The notes under the pieces: generated by a model | The model's input: the letters and a program-made list of their open reading frames with translations, nothing else | The model's database searches: none | Told to the model about the DNA's origin: nothing | Assembly (NCBI GenBank): GCA_040399685.1 | Contig: JBBART010000021.1 | Location: forward strand, 1 to 64,000 | Length of the DNA: 64,000 nt | Origin: CAIQQQ01 sp040399685 | Lineage (GTDB): Bacteria > Pseudomonadota > Alphaproteobacteria > Acetobacterales > Acetobacteraceae | Direction: 5' to 3' | Translations under genes and position numbers: made by a program | Part shown: positions 1-8,442 of the stretch, in pieces | Layout of the letters: every line of letters starts with the position of its first letter | Position numbering within the stretch: position 1 is the stretch's first letter

Positions 1-675
1 TCCATCGGCATGCGAGATTGGGCGCATCGGTTCTGATCAGTGCAAGCTGGTATTAGCTCATAAAATATCAAAAAATATAAATCAGCGCCCAAATTTGATC
101 TGCTCCAATGAGGTCACAAAACCGGTAATGGCAATGCGACGCATGTGTAGGGGGGGGGTATCAGCCCGGCTCGTCTCGCAAGAATGCCGTGTGTGTTCGG
201 CAGGTACTCTCGTCCACCTCATCTTGGGGGTGTCGTTTGTATCACGCTCCGCGTTTTTTCGTGCTGATACCTCTTTTGTGAAGTGCAGTGACGACATAAA
301 TGACATCCATTTGATGACGGATAGTCAAAGATGGCATGTTTGCAGGATTGACCAGAAATTTAGTCGTTGTATGACTTGCAGGGCATGAAACGCTCCTATG
401 CCTGTTGGCGCATACGCCTGACTGACTGATATCTGGTGGCTGGGGCGGGATGAGAATTTCCGCCAAAGCGCCGCGGTTAGAGATGTTCTAAAAGATTAGA
501 TGTTTAAAAATGCTTCAGTATTAATAAAATAATTTTATGATAACTATTGTTATATAGTATTTTATAATTTGTAATGAAAAATTAAAATTTCAAACTTTTA
601 AGTTATTTATAAATAATATAACCTTAATGATTAGAATAAACATATCTTAACGTTGTTTTTAAACGAGGAATTAAC
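1..675. other. Gene-free upstream region, strongly AT-rich at its 3' end
   Basis: No convincing gene is seen in this stretch. Short open frames on both strands (for example 95-388) have no recognisable domain, no good ribosome site and odd composition. There is a run of nine G at 150-158. From about 481 to 660 the base composition falls to roughly 16% G+C by hand count (28 of 180), against a GC-rich window. This AT-rich part lies directly before galE and is likely to hold its promoter, but I cannot pick a single -35/-10 pair because many TATA-like words occur. Confidence 0.6.
665..670 (+). promoter_or_regulatory. Ribosome binding site of galE
   Basis: GAGGAA lies five bases before the ATG at 676. 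It fixes the galE start, where the protein begins directly with the Rossmann strand. Confidence 0.7.
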
Positions 676-1677
676 ATGTCTCAACGATTTTTAGTAACGG
701 GCGGAGCTGGATTTGTTGGCAGTCACCTTGTATCCGCGCTGATCGATCGTGGAGATCGTTGTGTTGTTGTCGACAACCTTCGCACCGGACATCGGGCCGC
801 CGTGCCCTCCAAGGCGCGGTTTGTGGAGCTCGACCTTGCGGATGGCGTTGGGTTGAACGCGGTTCTGGCGGATGGGCCATGGGATGGCGTGTTTCACTTT
901 GCCTCCCTCTCGCTCGTGGCCGAGAGCATGAGGGACCCTCTTCTTTATTTGGGAGAAAATGTCTCGAACGGTCTGAAGTTGATAGATGCCTGCGTGCGCA
1001 ACAATGTCTCACGCTTTGTGTTGTCCTCCACCGCGGCCTTGTTCGGTCGGCCGACGCAATCGATGATCGATGAGGATGAGGTGACAGACCCGGTGTCACC
1101 CTACGGCGAGAGCAAGCTGATGCTGGAGCGCGCCCTGGCATGGGCCGACAAGGTACACGGACTGCGCAGCGCGAGCCTGCGCTATTTCAACGCCGCCGGG
1201 TCTGATCCGGCGGGGCGGCTTGGCGAACATCATGACCCGGAAAGCCATCTGATCCCGCTTGTCATCGATGCGGCCTTGGGCCGGCGGGGCGAGGTTGTGG
1301 TGTTCGGCACCGATTACGATACCCCCGATGGCACCGGCGTGCGCGATTATATTCATGTGGCCGACCTCGCCCAGGCGCATCTGCGGGTGCTGGACCGGCT
1401 TGAGAACGGCAGTGTCGCCTATAATCTGGGGACCGGACGGGGGCATTCGGTGATGGAGGTGATCCGCATGGTTGAGCGTCTGTCCGGGCGGGCGGTGCCA
1501 TACCGCCTGGCGCCGCGCCGCGCCGGCGACCCGCCTGTGCTGGTGGCCAATCCGGGCCGGATGCTGCGCGATACCGGGTGGGTTGCGCAATATGCCAGTC
1601 TTGAAGATATCGTGGGCACCGCATTGGCCTGGCGCGTGGCCCACCCGACTGGCTATGCCGCGTTGGCTGCGGAATAA
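676..1677 (+). CDS. galE: UDP-glucose 4-epimerase
   Basis: Extended SDR enzyme that interconverts UDP-glucose and UDP-galactose in the cytoplasm and supplies sugars for surface polysaccharides. The 333-residue protein has the normal family length. It opens with the NAD-binding motif TGGAGFVG (residues 8-15), followed by VVVDNLRTG, the catalytic serine region LSSTAALFG and the YxxxK motif in SPYGESK. It ends with the substrate-domain pattern NLGTGRGHSVMEV typical of GalE. A ribosome site (GAGGAA) precedes the ATG. Related UDP-sugar epimerases share these motifs, so the exact sugar is inferred. A regulator and a lytic transglycosylase follow on the same strand, which would fit the edge of a cell-envelope or polysaccharide locus. 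Confidence 0.88.
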   Translation: MSQRFLVTGGAGFVGSHLVSALIDRGDRCVVVDNLRTGHRAAVPSKARFVELDLADGVGLNAVLADGPWDGVFHFASLSLVAESMRDPLLYLGENVSNGLKLIDACVRNNVSRFVLSSTAALFGRPTQSMIDEDEVTDPVSPYGESKLMLERALAWADKVHGLRSASLRYFNAAGSDPAGRLGEHHDPESHLIPLVIDAALGRRGEVVVFGTDYDTPDGTGVRDYIHVADLAQAHLRVLDRLENGSVAYNLGTGRGHSVMEVIRMVERLSGRAVPYRLAPRRAGDPPVLVANPGRMLRDTGWVAQYASLEDIVGTALAWRVAHPTGYAALAAE

Positions 1678-1751
1678 TACGGTGTTCGCAGATGAGTCTC
1701 GATTGTAGAAAATGCGCCGGATGTTGATGGAATGGTGAAACGCAGAGGGCG

Positions 1752-2669
1752 ATGATCTCATCTGAGCTAGTGCTAGATGTCTGGTTAAATTCGTGCGCTG
1801 CTAATCTATACTGTAGTTTAGCACTGTTTTACATGCACGGAGAAATGGGTGTGGATAATGAAATAATCTTACCCAACCGGCTCGTTGGAGCTTTGGAGGT
1901 TGCCAGGGAGGGCTTTCGCCAGGAGTTGCCGCAGTATCTGGTATCGGATGTGGGCCGTGCCGGGTCGTCCGGCGAGGCTGTTCATCCTGTCAGCGCGGAC
2001 CCGCTTTGCCTGGCGTTGATCGATTGTTGCAAGTTGAGCCAGGAATGCCTGGTCAGCGCCTTTCAGAACCAGCAGCCAGCTTTGAGTGTGTCTGTGTTCT
2101 CCAGTGCGGACGAGTATATCAGGGCGGCGCGCCAGCCATTTGAGATGATTTTATATTACACGCACTCTCACGACATGTCCGATGCGGCCACGCGGCAGTT
2201 CGTGACGAAAATGCAGCGGCATGCCCAGAATATTCCTCTCATCCTGGTGTCTGGCGCCGAGAACGCGGAACAGCCCGACACAATACGCGGCACGCTGAGA
2301 AGTGGCGTGCGTGGCTATATTCCGGCACGCACAGCCGGCGTGGCGATGACGCTGGCCGTTCTTCGTTTTGTTCGCGCCGGCGGGACGTTCGCGCCGTTGG
2401 ACCTGCTGTTGGCGGATGGGGATGGCGACCACGGACCATCCGAAGGCGCGGAACAGCGGGAAATGCTGACATCGCGACAGACGGAGGTTCTTGCGCTGCT
2501 CCAGCTGGGAAAGGCCAACAAGATCATCGCGCACCAACTGGGCATGAGCGAGAGCACGGTGAAGGCGCATGTACGTAACATCATGCGGATGATGGGCGTG
2601 AGAAACCGCACGCAGGCAGCCTGCAATGCCCAGGGCTGGATGGCCGCACGGTCTGCGCGCCCTCTATGA
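1752..2669 (+). CDS. LuxR-family regulator with degenerate receiver domain
   Basis: DNA-binding regulator of the NarL/FixJ layout. A receiver-like domain spans about residues 90-220 and a LuxR helix-turn-helix about 240-295 (TSRQTEVLALLQLGKANKI, then STVKAHVRNIM). The receiver looks unable to take phosphate. The strand that normally ends in the acceptor Asp reads MILYYTHSHD, only one acid of the usual pair remains (LIDCC), and the conserved Lys near GYIPAR is missing. Output may therefore depend on a ligand or partner. The start is uncertain: the ATG at 1752 is the outer limit, while ATG 1845 or GTG 1851 (GGAG eight bases upstream) would drop 31-33 residues that belong to no domain. It overlaps the next gene by four bases. 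Confidence 0.75.
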   Translation: MISSELVLDVWLNSCAANLYCSLALFYMHGEMGVDNEIILPNRLVGALEVAREGFRQELPQYLVSDVGRAGSSGEAVHPVSADPLCLALIDCCKLSQECLVSAFQNQQPALSVSVFSSADEYIRAARQPFEMILYYTHSHDMSDAATRQFVTKMQRHAQNIPLILVSGAENAEQPDTIRGTLRSGVRGYIPARTAGVAMTLAVLRFVRAGGTFAPLDLLLADGDGDHGPSEGAEQREMLTSRQTEVLALLQLGKANKIIAHQLGMSESTVKAHVRNIMRMMGVRNRTQAACNAQGWMAARSARPL

Positions 2670-3481
2670 GAACCACGAAGCTCGGCGTCGTGCCGGGGAT
2701 GATTTTGGCGCTGTGTGCGTCGAACAGCTTTGCGCAGGCCCCCTTCACGGGCTTCGCATCCGGTGGGGCGCGGTCAGATCTCAACGATCCCAGCCTGTCA
2801 TGCGAGACGGCGATCCGTCGGGCCGAGAAGGCGTATCGGTTGCCGCCCGGCCTGCTGTTCGCCATCAGCCTGGCGGAGTCCGGGCGTGTGGACCCTGCCA
2901 CCAATCGCTCGCGGCCCTGGCCATGGGCCGTGCAGTCCGATGCCACGAGCCTGTATTTCGACACCAGGGCGGCCGCGGTGAACTGGGTGCGCACTGCGCA
3001 GAGCAGCGGCGTGGCGTCGATCGACACCGGTTGCATGCAGATCAGCCTGCTGTTCCACCCACGCGCCTTCGCCACGATCGACGCCGCGTTCGATCCCGCG
3101 GGCAATGTGGATTATGCAGCGCGATTTCTGCTGGATCTTCACGAATCGACGCATGATTGGGGGCAGGCGACCGGGTTTTACCACTCCCGTACCCCCGCGC
3201 TCGCCATTCCGTATCAGGAGCGGGTGCAGCGGACGATGAAGACGCCGCTGATCGACCGACCGACATCGCCGGCCAGCCAGCTGGCGGCGGGCTGGCGGGC
3301 GATGCCGGCGACGTCTCTGCTGCACCTTGCCAACCGCGAGCACCTGCGGGTACCGGGGCCGGGGTTTGACGGAAACGCCCGTCAGATCGTGTCAATTACA
3401 ACCCTGCGCGGACCGCCACGCCGCGAGCAGCTGGGGACGCGCCGTGCGGCGATCGACGCCGTCGCGGGCGGGATACCATGA
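2666..3481 (+). CDS. Lytic transglycosylase-like (SLT domain) exported protein
   Basis: Probable murein-cleaving enzyme of the periplasm. An N-terminal signal peptide is visible (residues 1-23, ending SNSFAQA). It is followed by an SLT-like domain with LPPGLLFAISLAESGR, where the Glu of LAESG is the candidate catalytic acid. Later come SIDTGCMQISLLFHP, the usual G-x-MQI core, and YAARFLLDLHE. Such small transglycosylases often serve secretion or polysaccharide machines. It is coupled to the LuxR-type gene by an ATGA overlap, so the two are probably co-transcribed. Its last 90 bases overlap the 3' end of the opposing phosphoesterase gene, and the C-terminal ~70 residues have no recognised domain. 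Confidence 0.75.
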   Translation: MRTTKLGVVPGMILALCASNSFAQAPFTGFASGGARSDLNDPSLSCETAIRRAEKAYRLPPGLLFAISLAESGRVDPATNRSRPWPWAVQSDATSLYFDTRAAAVNWVRTAQSSGVASIDTGCMQISLLFHPRAFATIDAAFDPAGNVDYAARFLLDLHESTHDWGQATGFYHSRTPALAIPYQERVQRTMKTPLIDRPTSPASQLAAGWRAMPATSLLHLANREHLRVPGPGFDGNARQIVSITTLRGPPRREQLGTRRAAIDAVAGGIP

Positions 3482-6292
3482 CCACCATCCCTGCCGGCCG
3501 GTCCACAAGGCCTGGTTGAACGCGTCCACATCGAGATGGTCCTCGATGTCGAAGTTCTGGCCGCGACTGGCGTGGGTCCAATAGGCCTGATCGCGGACGG
3601 CCATGGCGCGGCAGGCTTTTGGGCCGTCGAGGCTTGCGGCTTTGGCAGGCAGCGGCAGTTGCGTGGTGCGCAGGATGTCCGGCACCACGGCACGGTAGGT
3701 CCATGATGTCTGGGCGAGGTCGAACACGGCGGTCATGGGTTCGGCCAGGCCGTCATTGAGGCCCATGGCGGGCAGGTTCAACACTTCCTCGATGGTGCGC
3801 AGCATCGAGACGGTGGTGGCGTGGTCGCTGACCAGCGCGTGTTGCCTGACGTACGGGCCGATGACGAAGCCGGCGCTGCGATGGGCATCCACGTGATCGG
3901 GGCCGTTCTGGGCGTCGTCTTCCAGCACGAAGATCAGGGTGCTGTCGGCGATTTTCGATTTTGCCACGGTTTCCACCAGCAGGCCGAGCGCATAGTCGTT
4001 GTCGGCGAACTGGGTCTCGGCGGTGTTCACGCCGTCGATGGCGGTGTTGAAGTTGCCGAAATGGTCGTGCGGCAGGCGCATCAGGGTGAGCGATGGCACG
4101 GTGCCGGCGGCTTCGTCGGCGGCGAATTCGCGCTGCCATTCGCGGATGCGCCAGAAATCCGGAAAACTCATGTCATAGCCGCGAAAATACGGGTCGGTGC
4201 GCTCCATCAATGAGGGCTTGGTGGGCTGGAACACCTTCAGACCGGCCGTGAACGGGTCTCGTTCGAGGGGGATGCGCTTGGGGCCTGCGACGAAATAGCC
4301 GGAGAGGTCGCCGTAGAAGCCGTAATTGCGTACCGTCAGGCCGGCGCGGATGGCGAGGTCCCAGATATAGCCGGCGCCCGGCTCACCGCCGGCGGCATCG
4401 GGGGCGGCGACGTCGGCGGTGCCGGGCACGATGTCGGGATCGTTCGGCACCCGCGGATCGGCGGCGCGGCGCAGCGCAAGGGTGGGCAGGCCGACATTGA
4501 TGTTGCGGTTCTGGCCTTCCCAGTCATAGGTCAGCCCGCGTCCCGCATAATTCACGGGCACGGATTTCTCGGTGATGTCGGTGGCGCGGGCGGCGGTGGA
4601 CCAGTTCCAGCCGGTGGGGCTGACGGCGCCTGAGTCGTAGAAATTGTCGAGCGTGACGAAGTTGCGGGCCAGAGCGTGGTGGTTGGGGCCGAGGGCTTCG
4701 GGGAACAGGGTGAGCCTTGGGTCGCCGTTGCCGATCTCCAGGTCGCCGAGGATCTGGTCGTAGGTGCGGTTTTCCTTGATGACGTAGATAACGTGGCGGA
4801 TTTTGCCGCGCAGGGCTTCCATCACCGCGTCATGCGTGGCGGTGCGGCCGGCGATGGGGAAGTTGTCGTTCTGCGCCACCTGGCGGGTGAGGCGGGCCAG
4901 TTCGGCCGGGCTGGGCATAGGCATGGCGAGCAGCCCGGCCTTTTCCAGTTGCAGGGCATACTGGTTGGAGGCCAGGCATTTGGCGTCCTGCGCGGTGCGG
5001 CAGCCTTCGGGGTTGGGGCCGGCGGGGGATTTGCCGTTGGCGATATAAAGCGTGCGGCCACCATCGCCCATCACAACGGCATTGGGATACCAGCCGGTGG
5101 GGATGAGGCCGATGACGCGGCTGGGCTTGGGCTGGATATCGTCGTCATCATCGTCGTCGTCTTTTTTGACGGGCTTGGCGTTGGCGGGCCTTGGCAGCAC
5201 GTCGTCTTCCAGTTGGATGACGGAGACGGCGTTCAGGCCGCCCAGGCTTGCGAACAGATGCCGCTCGTCTGGCGACAGAGCGAGTGCGTTGGGGTTGGCG
5301 CCGCGCAGGCCCTCGGGGTTGGGCAGGATCTCGGTGGGGGCGGCGGCCCAGATATCGGCGAGGATCTTGTTGTTCGCGGTGTCGATGGCCACCACGGAAT
5401 CGCTGTTGTCGAGGGCTGCGTAGAGCCTGGTGCCGTCGCTGCTGGCCAGCATCTGGTTCGGCTGGCCGCGCACGCGGATGCGGCCGACGACGGCGAGTTG
5501 GCTGGCGCCGGCTTCGATCGCCACGATCTCACGGTCGCGCTGCACCGAGACATAGGCGCGGCTGTTGGAGGTCCAGGTGACGGCCCAGGGATAGGTGCCG
5601 CCGGGCTTGCCTGCGTCACGCGCGTCGAGGCGGCCGGGGCGAAGGTCCTGTTCGGACAGGATGCGGCCGGTGGCGGCGTCGAGCAGGGTGATGCTGTCGT
5701 TGGCGTGGTTGGCCACCAGCAGGCGGGTGCCGTCCGGGCTGGCGGCGAGGCCGCTGACGACGGGTTTGACGCTGATGCCGTTGCCGGCCTTGTGGCCGAG
5801 CTTTGCGGTCCAGTCAGGGGCGAAGTGATTTTCGAGCCAGCGGAAGCGGTGCACGCTGTCATCCACGCCGCCGCTGGCGAAGAAGCCGAGGCCGTCCGGC
5901 GCCCAGGCCAGGCCGATGAAGCTGTTCGGCAGGCTGACCACCTGACGGCGGATCGGTTCCGGGCCCGAGACGTCAAAGATGAAGACGTATTCGCCTGAGA
6001 GATCGGCAATCCGCTTGCCGGCTGCGTCGTTGGTGCGGTTGTAGCCGCTGGTGAGCACCAGCAAGGCCCGCTTGTCCGGTGAAAGCACCATGGCGACGGC
6101 GGAATCGGCCAGGTAATCGGGCAGGGCGGCGAGGCCTGGGTTCAGCGGCTGGAAGCTGGCGCCACGGGCGGCCTGCGGCGTGATGCGCATGCCCGTGGGC
6201 AGGATCTGGCCGTCCTGTAGGGATTTGGCGACGGCCATTTGGGGCAGCGCCGGCGGAATCAGCAATGTCAGCAGGAGAATGAGCGCGCGCAT
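3392..6292 (-). CDS. Bifunctional YVTN beta-propeller / phosphoesterase (acid phosphatase-like) protein
   Basis: Exported two-domain protein of 966 residues. The start at 6292 is chosen because it gives a signal peptide (MRALILLLTLLIPPALPQ...); the frame stays open upstream but that part is a shadow. The N-terminal half carries YncE-like beta-propeller repeats (for example LLVANHANDSITLLDAATG, and DNSDSVVAIDTANNKILAD). The C-terminal half is a phosphoesterase of the phospholipase C/acid phosphatase superfamily, with IRHVIYVIKENRTYDQILG as the metal-binding entry motif and FVLEDDAQNGPDHVDAHRS near the end. Eight consecutive Asp codons (5138-5161) join the two parts. The substrate is unknown; hydrolysis of phosphate esters in the periplasm is an inference from the family. 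Confidence 0.82.
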   Translation of the reverse strand: MRALILLLTLLIPPALPQMAVAKSLQDGQILPTGMRITPQAARGASFQPLNPGLAALPDYLADSAVAMVLSPDKRALLVLTSGYNRTNDAAGKRIADLSGEYVFIFDVSGPEPIRRQVVSLPNSFIGLAWAPDGLGFFASGGVDDSVHRFRWLENHFAPDWTAKLGHKAGNGISVKPVVSGLAASPDGTRLLVANHANDSITLLDAATGRILSEQDLRPGRLDARDAGKPGGTYPWAVTWTSNSRAYVSVQRDREIVAIEAGASQLAVVGRIRVRGQPNQMLASSDGTRLYAALDNSDSVVAIDTANNKILADIWAAAPTEILPNPEGLRGANPNALALSPDERHLFASLGGLNAVSVIQLEDDVLPRPANAKPVKKDDDDDDDDIQPKPSRVIGLIPTGWYPNAVVMGDGGRTLYIANGKSPAGPNPEGCRTAQDAKCLASNQYALQLEKAGLLAMPMPSPAELARLTRQVAQNDNFPIAGRTATHDAVMEALRGKIRHVIYVIKENRTYDQILGDLEIGNGDPRLTLFPEALGPNHHALARNFVTLDNFYDSGAVSPTGWNWSTAARATDITEKSVPVNYAGRGLTYDWEGQNRNINVGLPTLALRRAADPRVPNDPDIVPGTADVAAPDAAGGEPGAGYIWDLAIRAGLTVRNYGFYGDLSGYFVAGPKRIPLERDPFTAGLKVFQPTKPSLMERTDPYFRGYDMSFPDFWRIREWQREFAADEAAGTVPSLTLMRLPHDHFGNFNTAIDGVNTAETQFADNDYALGLLVETVAKSKIADSTLIFVLEDDAQNGPDHVDAHRSAGFVIGPYVRQHALVSDHATTVSMLRTIEEVLNLPAMGLNDGLAEPMTAVFDLAQTSWTYRAVVPDILRTTQLPLPAKAASLDGPKACRAMAVRDQAYWTHASRGQNFDIEDHLDVDAFNQALWTGRQGWWSWYPARDGVDRRTARPQLLAAWRSAQGCN

Positions 6293-6456
6293 GGGGCCTC
6301 GCAGGGGAAGTCTGATCCGGTATCGGACGCGCAGGCGCGGCGCCTGTCCACCGTGGATGCATGACGATTGCAACGCAACGGTTGGATCTTGCCCCGGTGA
6401 CATGCATGATTGCGCGGGGACGAAACGCCCGGCATAGCCCAGGATAGGATGAGGGC

Positions 6457-7038
6457 ATGACGTTGCGGGTATTATTGGTTGACGACAACGCCGAGCGCGC
6501 CGCCGCCGTGACGGCGGGGCTGGAGGCGGATGGCTGTGCGGTGGTGGGCGTTGTGCCGGACCATGCCGACATCGTGGCCGTGGTGCGCGGCACGCGGGCG
6601 GACGTGATTGTGTGCGATCTCGACCACGCGTCCCGCGACGCGATCGACAGCATGGGCATCCTGCACCGCGACGAACCGCGCCCGGTTGTGATGTTCGTCG
6701 ACCGCACCGACCCCACCAGCACCGCGGCCGCCATGGAGGCAGACGTTGCCGCCTATGTGGTGGAGGGATTGTCGCCCAGCCGGGTGCGGGCGGTGATCGA
6801 CGTGGCGGTGATGCGGTTTCAGGCGCATCAGGCGCTGCGGGCGCAGCTTGCCAAGGCGCGTACGGAACTAAGTGAGCGGAAAGTGGTGGAGCGGGCCAAG
6901 GGCCTGCTGATGCAGACGCGGCGGATGAGCGAAGAAGAGGCTTATCGGGCATTGCGGCGGCTGGCGATGGATCAGGGCAAGCGGCTTGTTGATGTGGCTG
7001 AAAATGTGATCGCCATGGAGAAATTGCTTAAAAATTAG
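6457..7038 (+). CDS. nasT: ANTAR-domain response regulator NasT
   Basis: RNA-binding antiterminator of nitrate assimilation. Residues 1-120 form a receiver domain (LRVLLVDDN, with a candidate acceptor Asp54 in VIVCDLDH). Residues ~136-190 form the ANTAR domain (VVERAKGLLMQ, then SEEEAYRALRRLAMDQGKRLVDVAENV). In the NasS/NasT system the nitrate sensor NasS holds NasT, and nitrate frees NasT to bind paired hairpins in the operon leader. The nasS gene follows after a 249-base gap that contains a sigma-54 promoter, which is the arrangement expected for this control. The usual receiver Lys appears replaced (AYVVEG), consistent with control by protein binding rather than phosphate. Confidence 0.85.
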   Translation: MTLRVLLVDDNAERAAAVTAGLEADGCAVVGVVPDHADIVAVVRGTRADVIVCDLDHASRDAIDSMGILHRDEPRPVVMFVDRTDPTSTAAAMEADVAAYVVEGLSPSRVRAVIDVAVMRFQAHQALRAQLAKARTELSERKVVERAKGLLMQTRRMSEEEAYRALRRLAMDQGKRLVDVAENVIAMEKLLKN

Positions 7039-7121
7039 CCTTGACCGTCAACATTTTCATCAAAAGGCTTTAATTTAAGCGGTTCTGCTCGTGGCGCAGC
7101 TTATGCAGCGGGCAGTTTCAG

Positions 7122-7138
7122 TTGGCACGGTGATTGCT
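7122..7138 (+). promoter_or_regulatory. Sigma-54 promoter of the nitrate operon
   Basis: TTGGCACGGTGATTGCT matches the RpoN consensus TGGCAC-N5-TTGCW. GG is at 7124-7125, GC at 7136-7137, and exactly ten bases lie between them. Transcription would start near 7149, about 140 bases before nasS, leaving a leader for ANTAR control. RpoN promoters need an activator; NtrC is the expected one, but I did not find a clear NtrC site. Confidence 0.8.
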
Positions 7139-7160
7139 GAGTATGTTGCACTGCGAAACG

Positions 7161-7180
7161 CCGGCCCATGGGTCGGCCGG
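7161..7180 (+). promoter_or_regulatory. Leader hairpin upstream of nasS
   Basis: CCGGCC (7161-7166) and GGCCGG (7175-7180) can pair around an eight-base loop that contains AUGGGU. ANTAR proteins bind paired hairpins with six-base loops of the form AnnGnn, which AUGGGU fits, but a C-C mismatch closes the loop here. A second matching hairpin and a U-tract terminator are not obvious. Treat it as a candidate only. Confidence 0.35.
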
Positions 7181-7287
7181 ATGATCGGCAATGGCGGCGA
7201 TCATTTTGGCGGCAACATTCCCAATCCCGGCGGTCCAATGGCGGCCCGCTCCCGATTACGGCCCGTGTGGCTGTGCGGAGCAGACAG

Positions 7288-8442
7288 ATGGCCGATTTCG
7301 CCGACGCCCCGGTTCTGGACAAGCAGCAGTCGCATCGCGCTGACGGGGCCGATGTTCTGCGCCTCGGCTTCATGCCGCTGAGCGATTGCGCGCCGCTGAT
7401 CGTGGCTGACGCGCGTGGCCTGTTTCGCAAGCACGGCGTGTCGGTGCGCCTCACCCCGCTGCACGCCTGGGTGGCCATGCGCGACCTGATCGGCATCGGC
7501 CATCTGGATGGCGGGCAGATGCTGTCGCCGATGCCGATTGCGGCGGGTCTCGGCCTTGGCGGCATTCGGACCAATTTGGCGGTGGTGTCCGTGCTGGCGC
7601 GGCAGGGCAACACCATCACGCTCGGCGAGCGGATGATGGACGAGATTGAAGCAGCGGCCCCAGAACTGGCCAAAATCCGGCCGCTGCCGGCTGCCGCTTT
7701 TGCAGCCGCCCGGGCCGCGCGCCGTGCGGCAGGCCTGCCGGCCCCGGTTCTGGCCGTGGTGTATCCGTTTTCGTCGCACAGTTACCTTTTGCGGCATTGG
7801 CTGGAATCCGCCGGGATCGATCCTGAGCGTCATGTGTATCTGCGGGCCGTGCCGCCACCCCTGGTGGCCGGCGCGTTGGCCGATGGCCACATCGACGGGT
7901 TCTGTGCCGGTCAGCCCTGGGGCTCGCGCGCGGTCGATCTGCGCTGCGGCCGGATCGCGCTGACCACGGCCGATATCTGGCCTGATCACCCCGAGAAGGT
8001 GTTTGCGGTATCCGCCGATCGGCTGGCGCGCAGCCCGGGCCAGGTGGCTGCCTGCGTGGCGGCGTTGATTGAAGCCGGAATCTGGTTGTCCGACCCCGCG
8101 AATTTGCCCGAGGCCGCGCGACTGGTTCATCTCCATGCGTTGCCGGGCGTGCCCCAAGCGGTGGTGGCGCAGTCGCTGGGCGACACGCTGGTGATGGCGC
8201 CGGACGAGGCGCCGGTGGCGGCATCTGGCCTGCAGTTCGGCGCCGCCTCCACCTATCCGCACCCGGAACACGGCGCCTGGTGGCTGTCGCGGATGCAGCG
8301 CTGGCAGCACGCGCCGGACGCGCCGCCGGGGCTGATCGATCGCATCTGGCGCCCGGATATCTGGCGCCAAGGTGCCGAGCTTGCCGGCATTTCAACCACC
8401 ACGCCCCCTTTGTCGCCCTGCCCTGGAGAAAACGCATCATGA
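7288..8442 (+). CDS. nasS: Nitrate-sensing regulatory protein NasS (NrtA/CmpA-like, no signal peptide)
   Basis: Binding-protein fold of the NrtA/CmpA family without export signal, so it acts in the cytoplasm as the nitrate/nitrite sensor that sequesters NasT. The ATG at 7288 is preferred: GGAG sits seven bases upstream and the fold begins soon after (VLRLGFMPLSDCAPLIVADARGLF). It aligns along its length with the next gene, which does carry a Tat signal; shared elements include DGxQMLSPMPIA/DGAHILTPMPYL and HIDGFCAGQPWG/TMDAFCVGEPWN. The pair NasT-NasS plus importer is a known arrangement. It ends in an ATGA overlap with nrtA. An alternative reading as a second transporter-binding protein is less likely because of the missing signal. 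Confidence 0.8.
   Translation: MADFADAPVLDKQQSHRADGADVLRLGFMPLSDCAPLIVADARGLFRKHGVSVRLTPLHAWVAMRDLIGIGHLDGGQMLSPMPIAAGLGLGGIRTNLAVVSVLARQGNTITLGERMMDEIEAAAPELAKIRPLPAAAFAAARAARRAAGLPAPVLAVVYPFSSHSYLLRHWLESAGIDPERHVYLRAVPPPLVAGALADGHIDGFCAGQPWGSRAVDLRCGRIALTTADIWPDHPEKVFAVSADRLARSPGQVAACVAALIEAGIWLSDPANLPEAARLVHLHALPGVPQAVVAQSLGDTLVMAPDEAPVAASGLQFGAASTYPHPEHGAWWLSRMQRWQHAPDAPPGLIDRIWRPDIWRQGAELAGISTTTPPLSPCPGENAS

Noticed and set aside
95..388. 97-codon open frame in the upstream region
   Set aside because: No domain, no ribosome site, overlaps another frame on the other strand, and has an odd Cys-rich composition.
4676..5998. 440-codon plus-strand open frame
   Set aside because: Antisense to the beta-propeller region, Gly/Val/Ala-rich, no domain or start signal.
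6293..6952. 220-codon upstream extension of the phosphoesterase frame on the minus strand
   Set aside because: It runs antisense through nasT, is rich in Pro and Arg as shadow frames are, and the signal peptide begins at 6292.
7037..7069. AGCCTT/AAGGCT inverted repeat after nasT as a terminator
   Set aside because: Six-base stem with a 21-base loop and only a weak T-rich tail; too poor to call.
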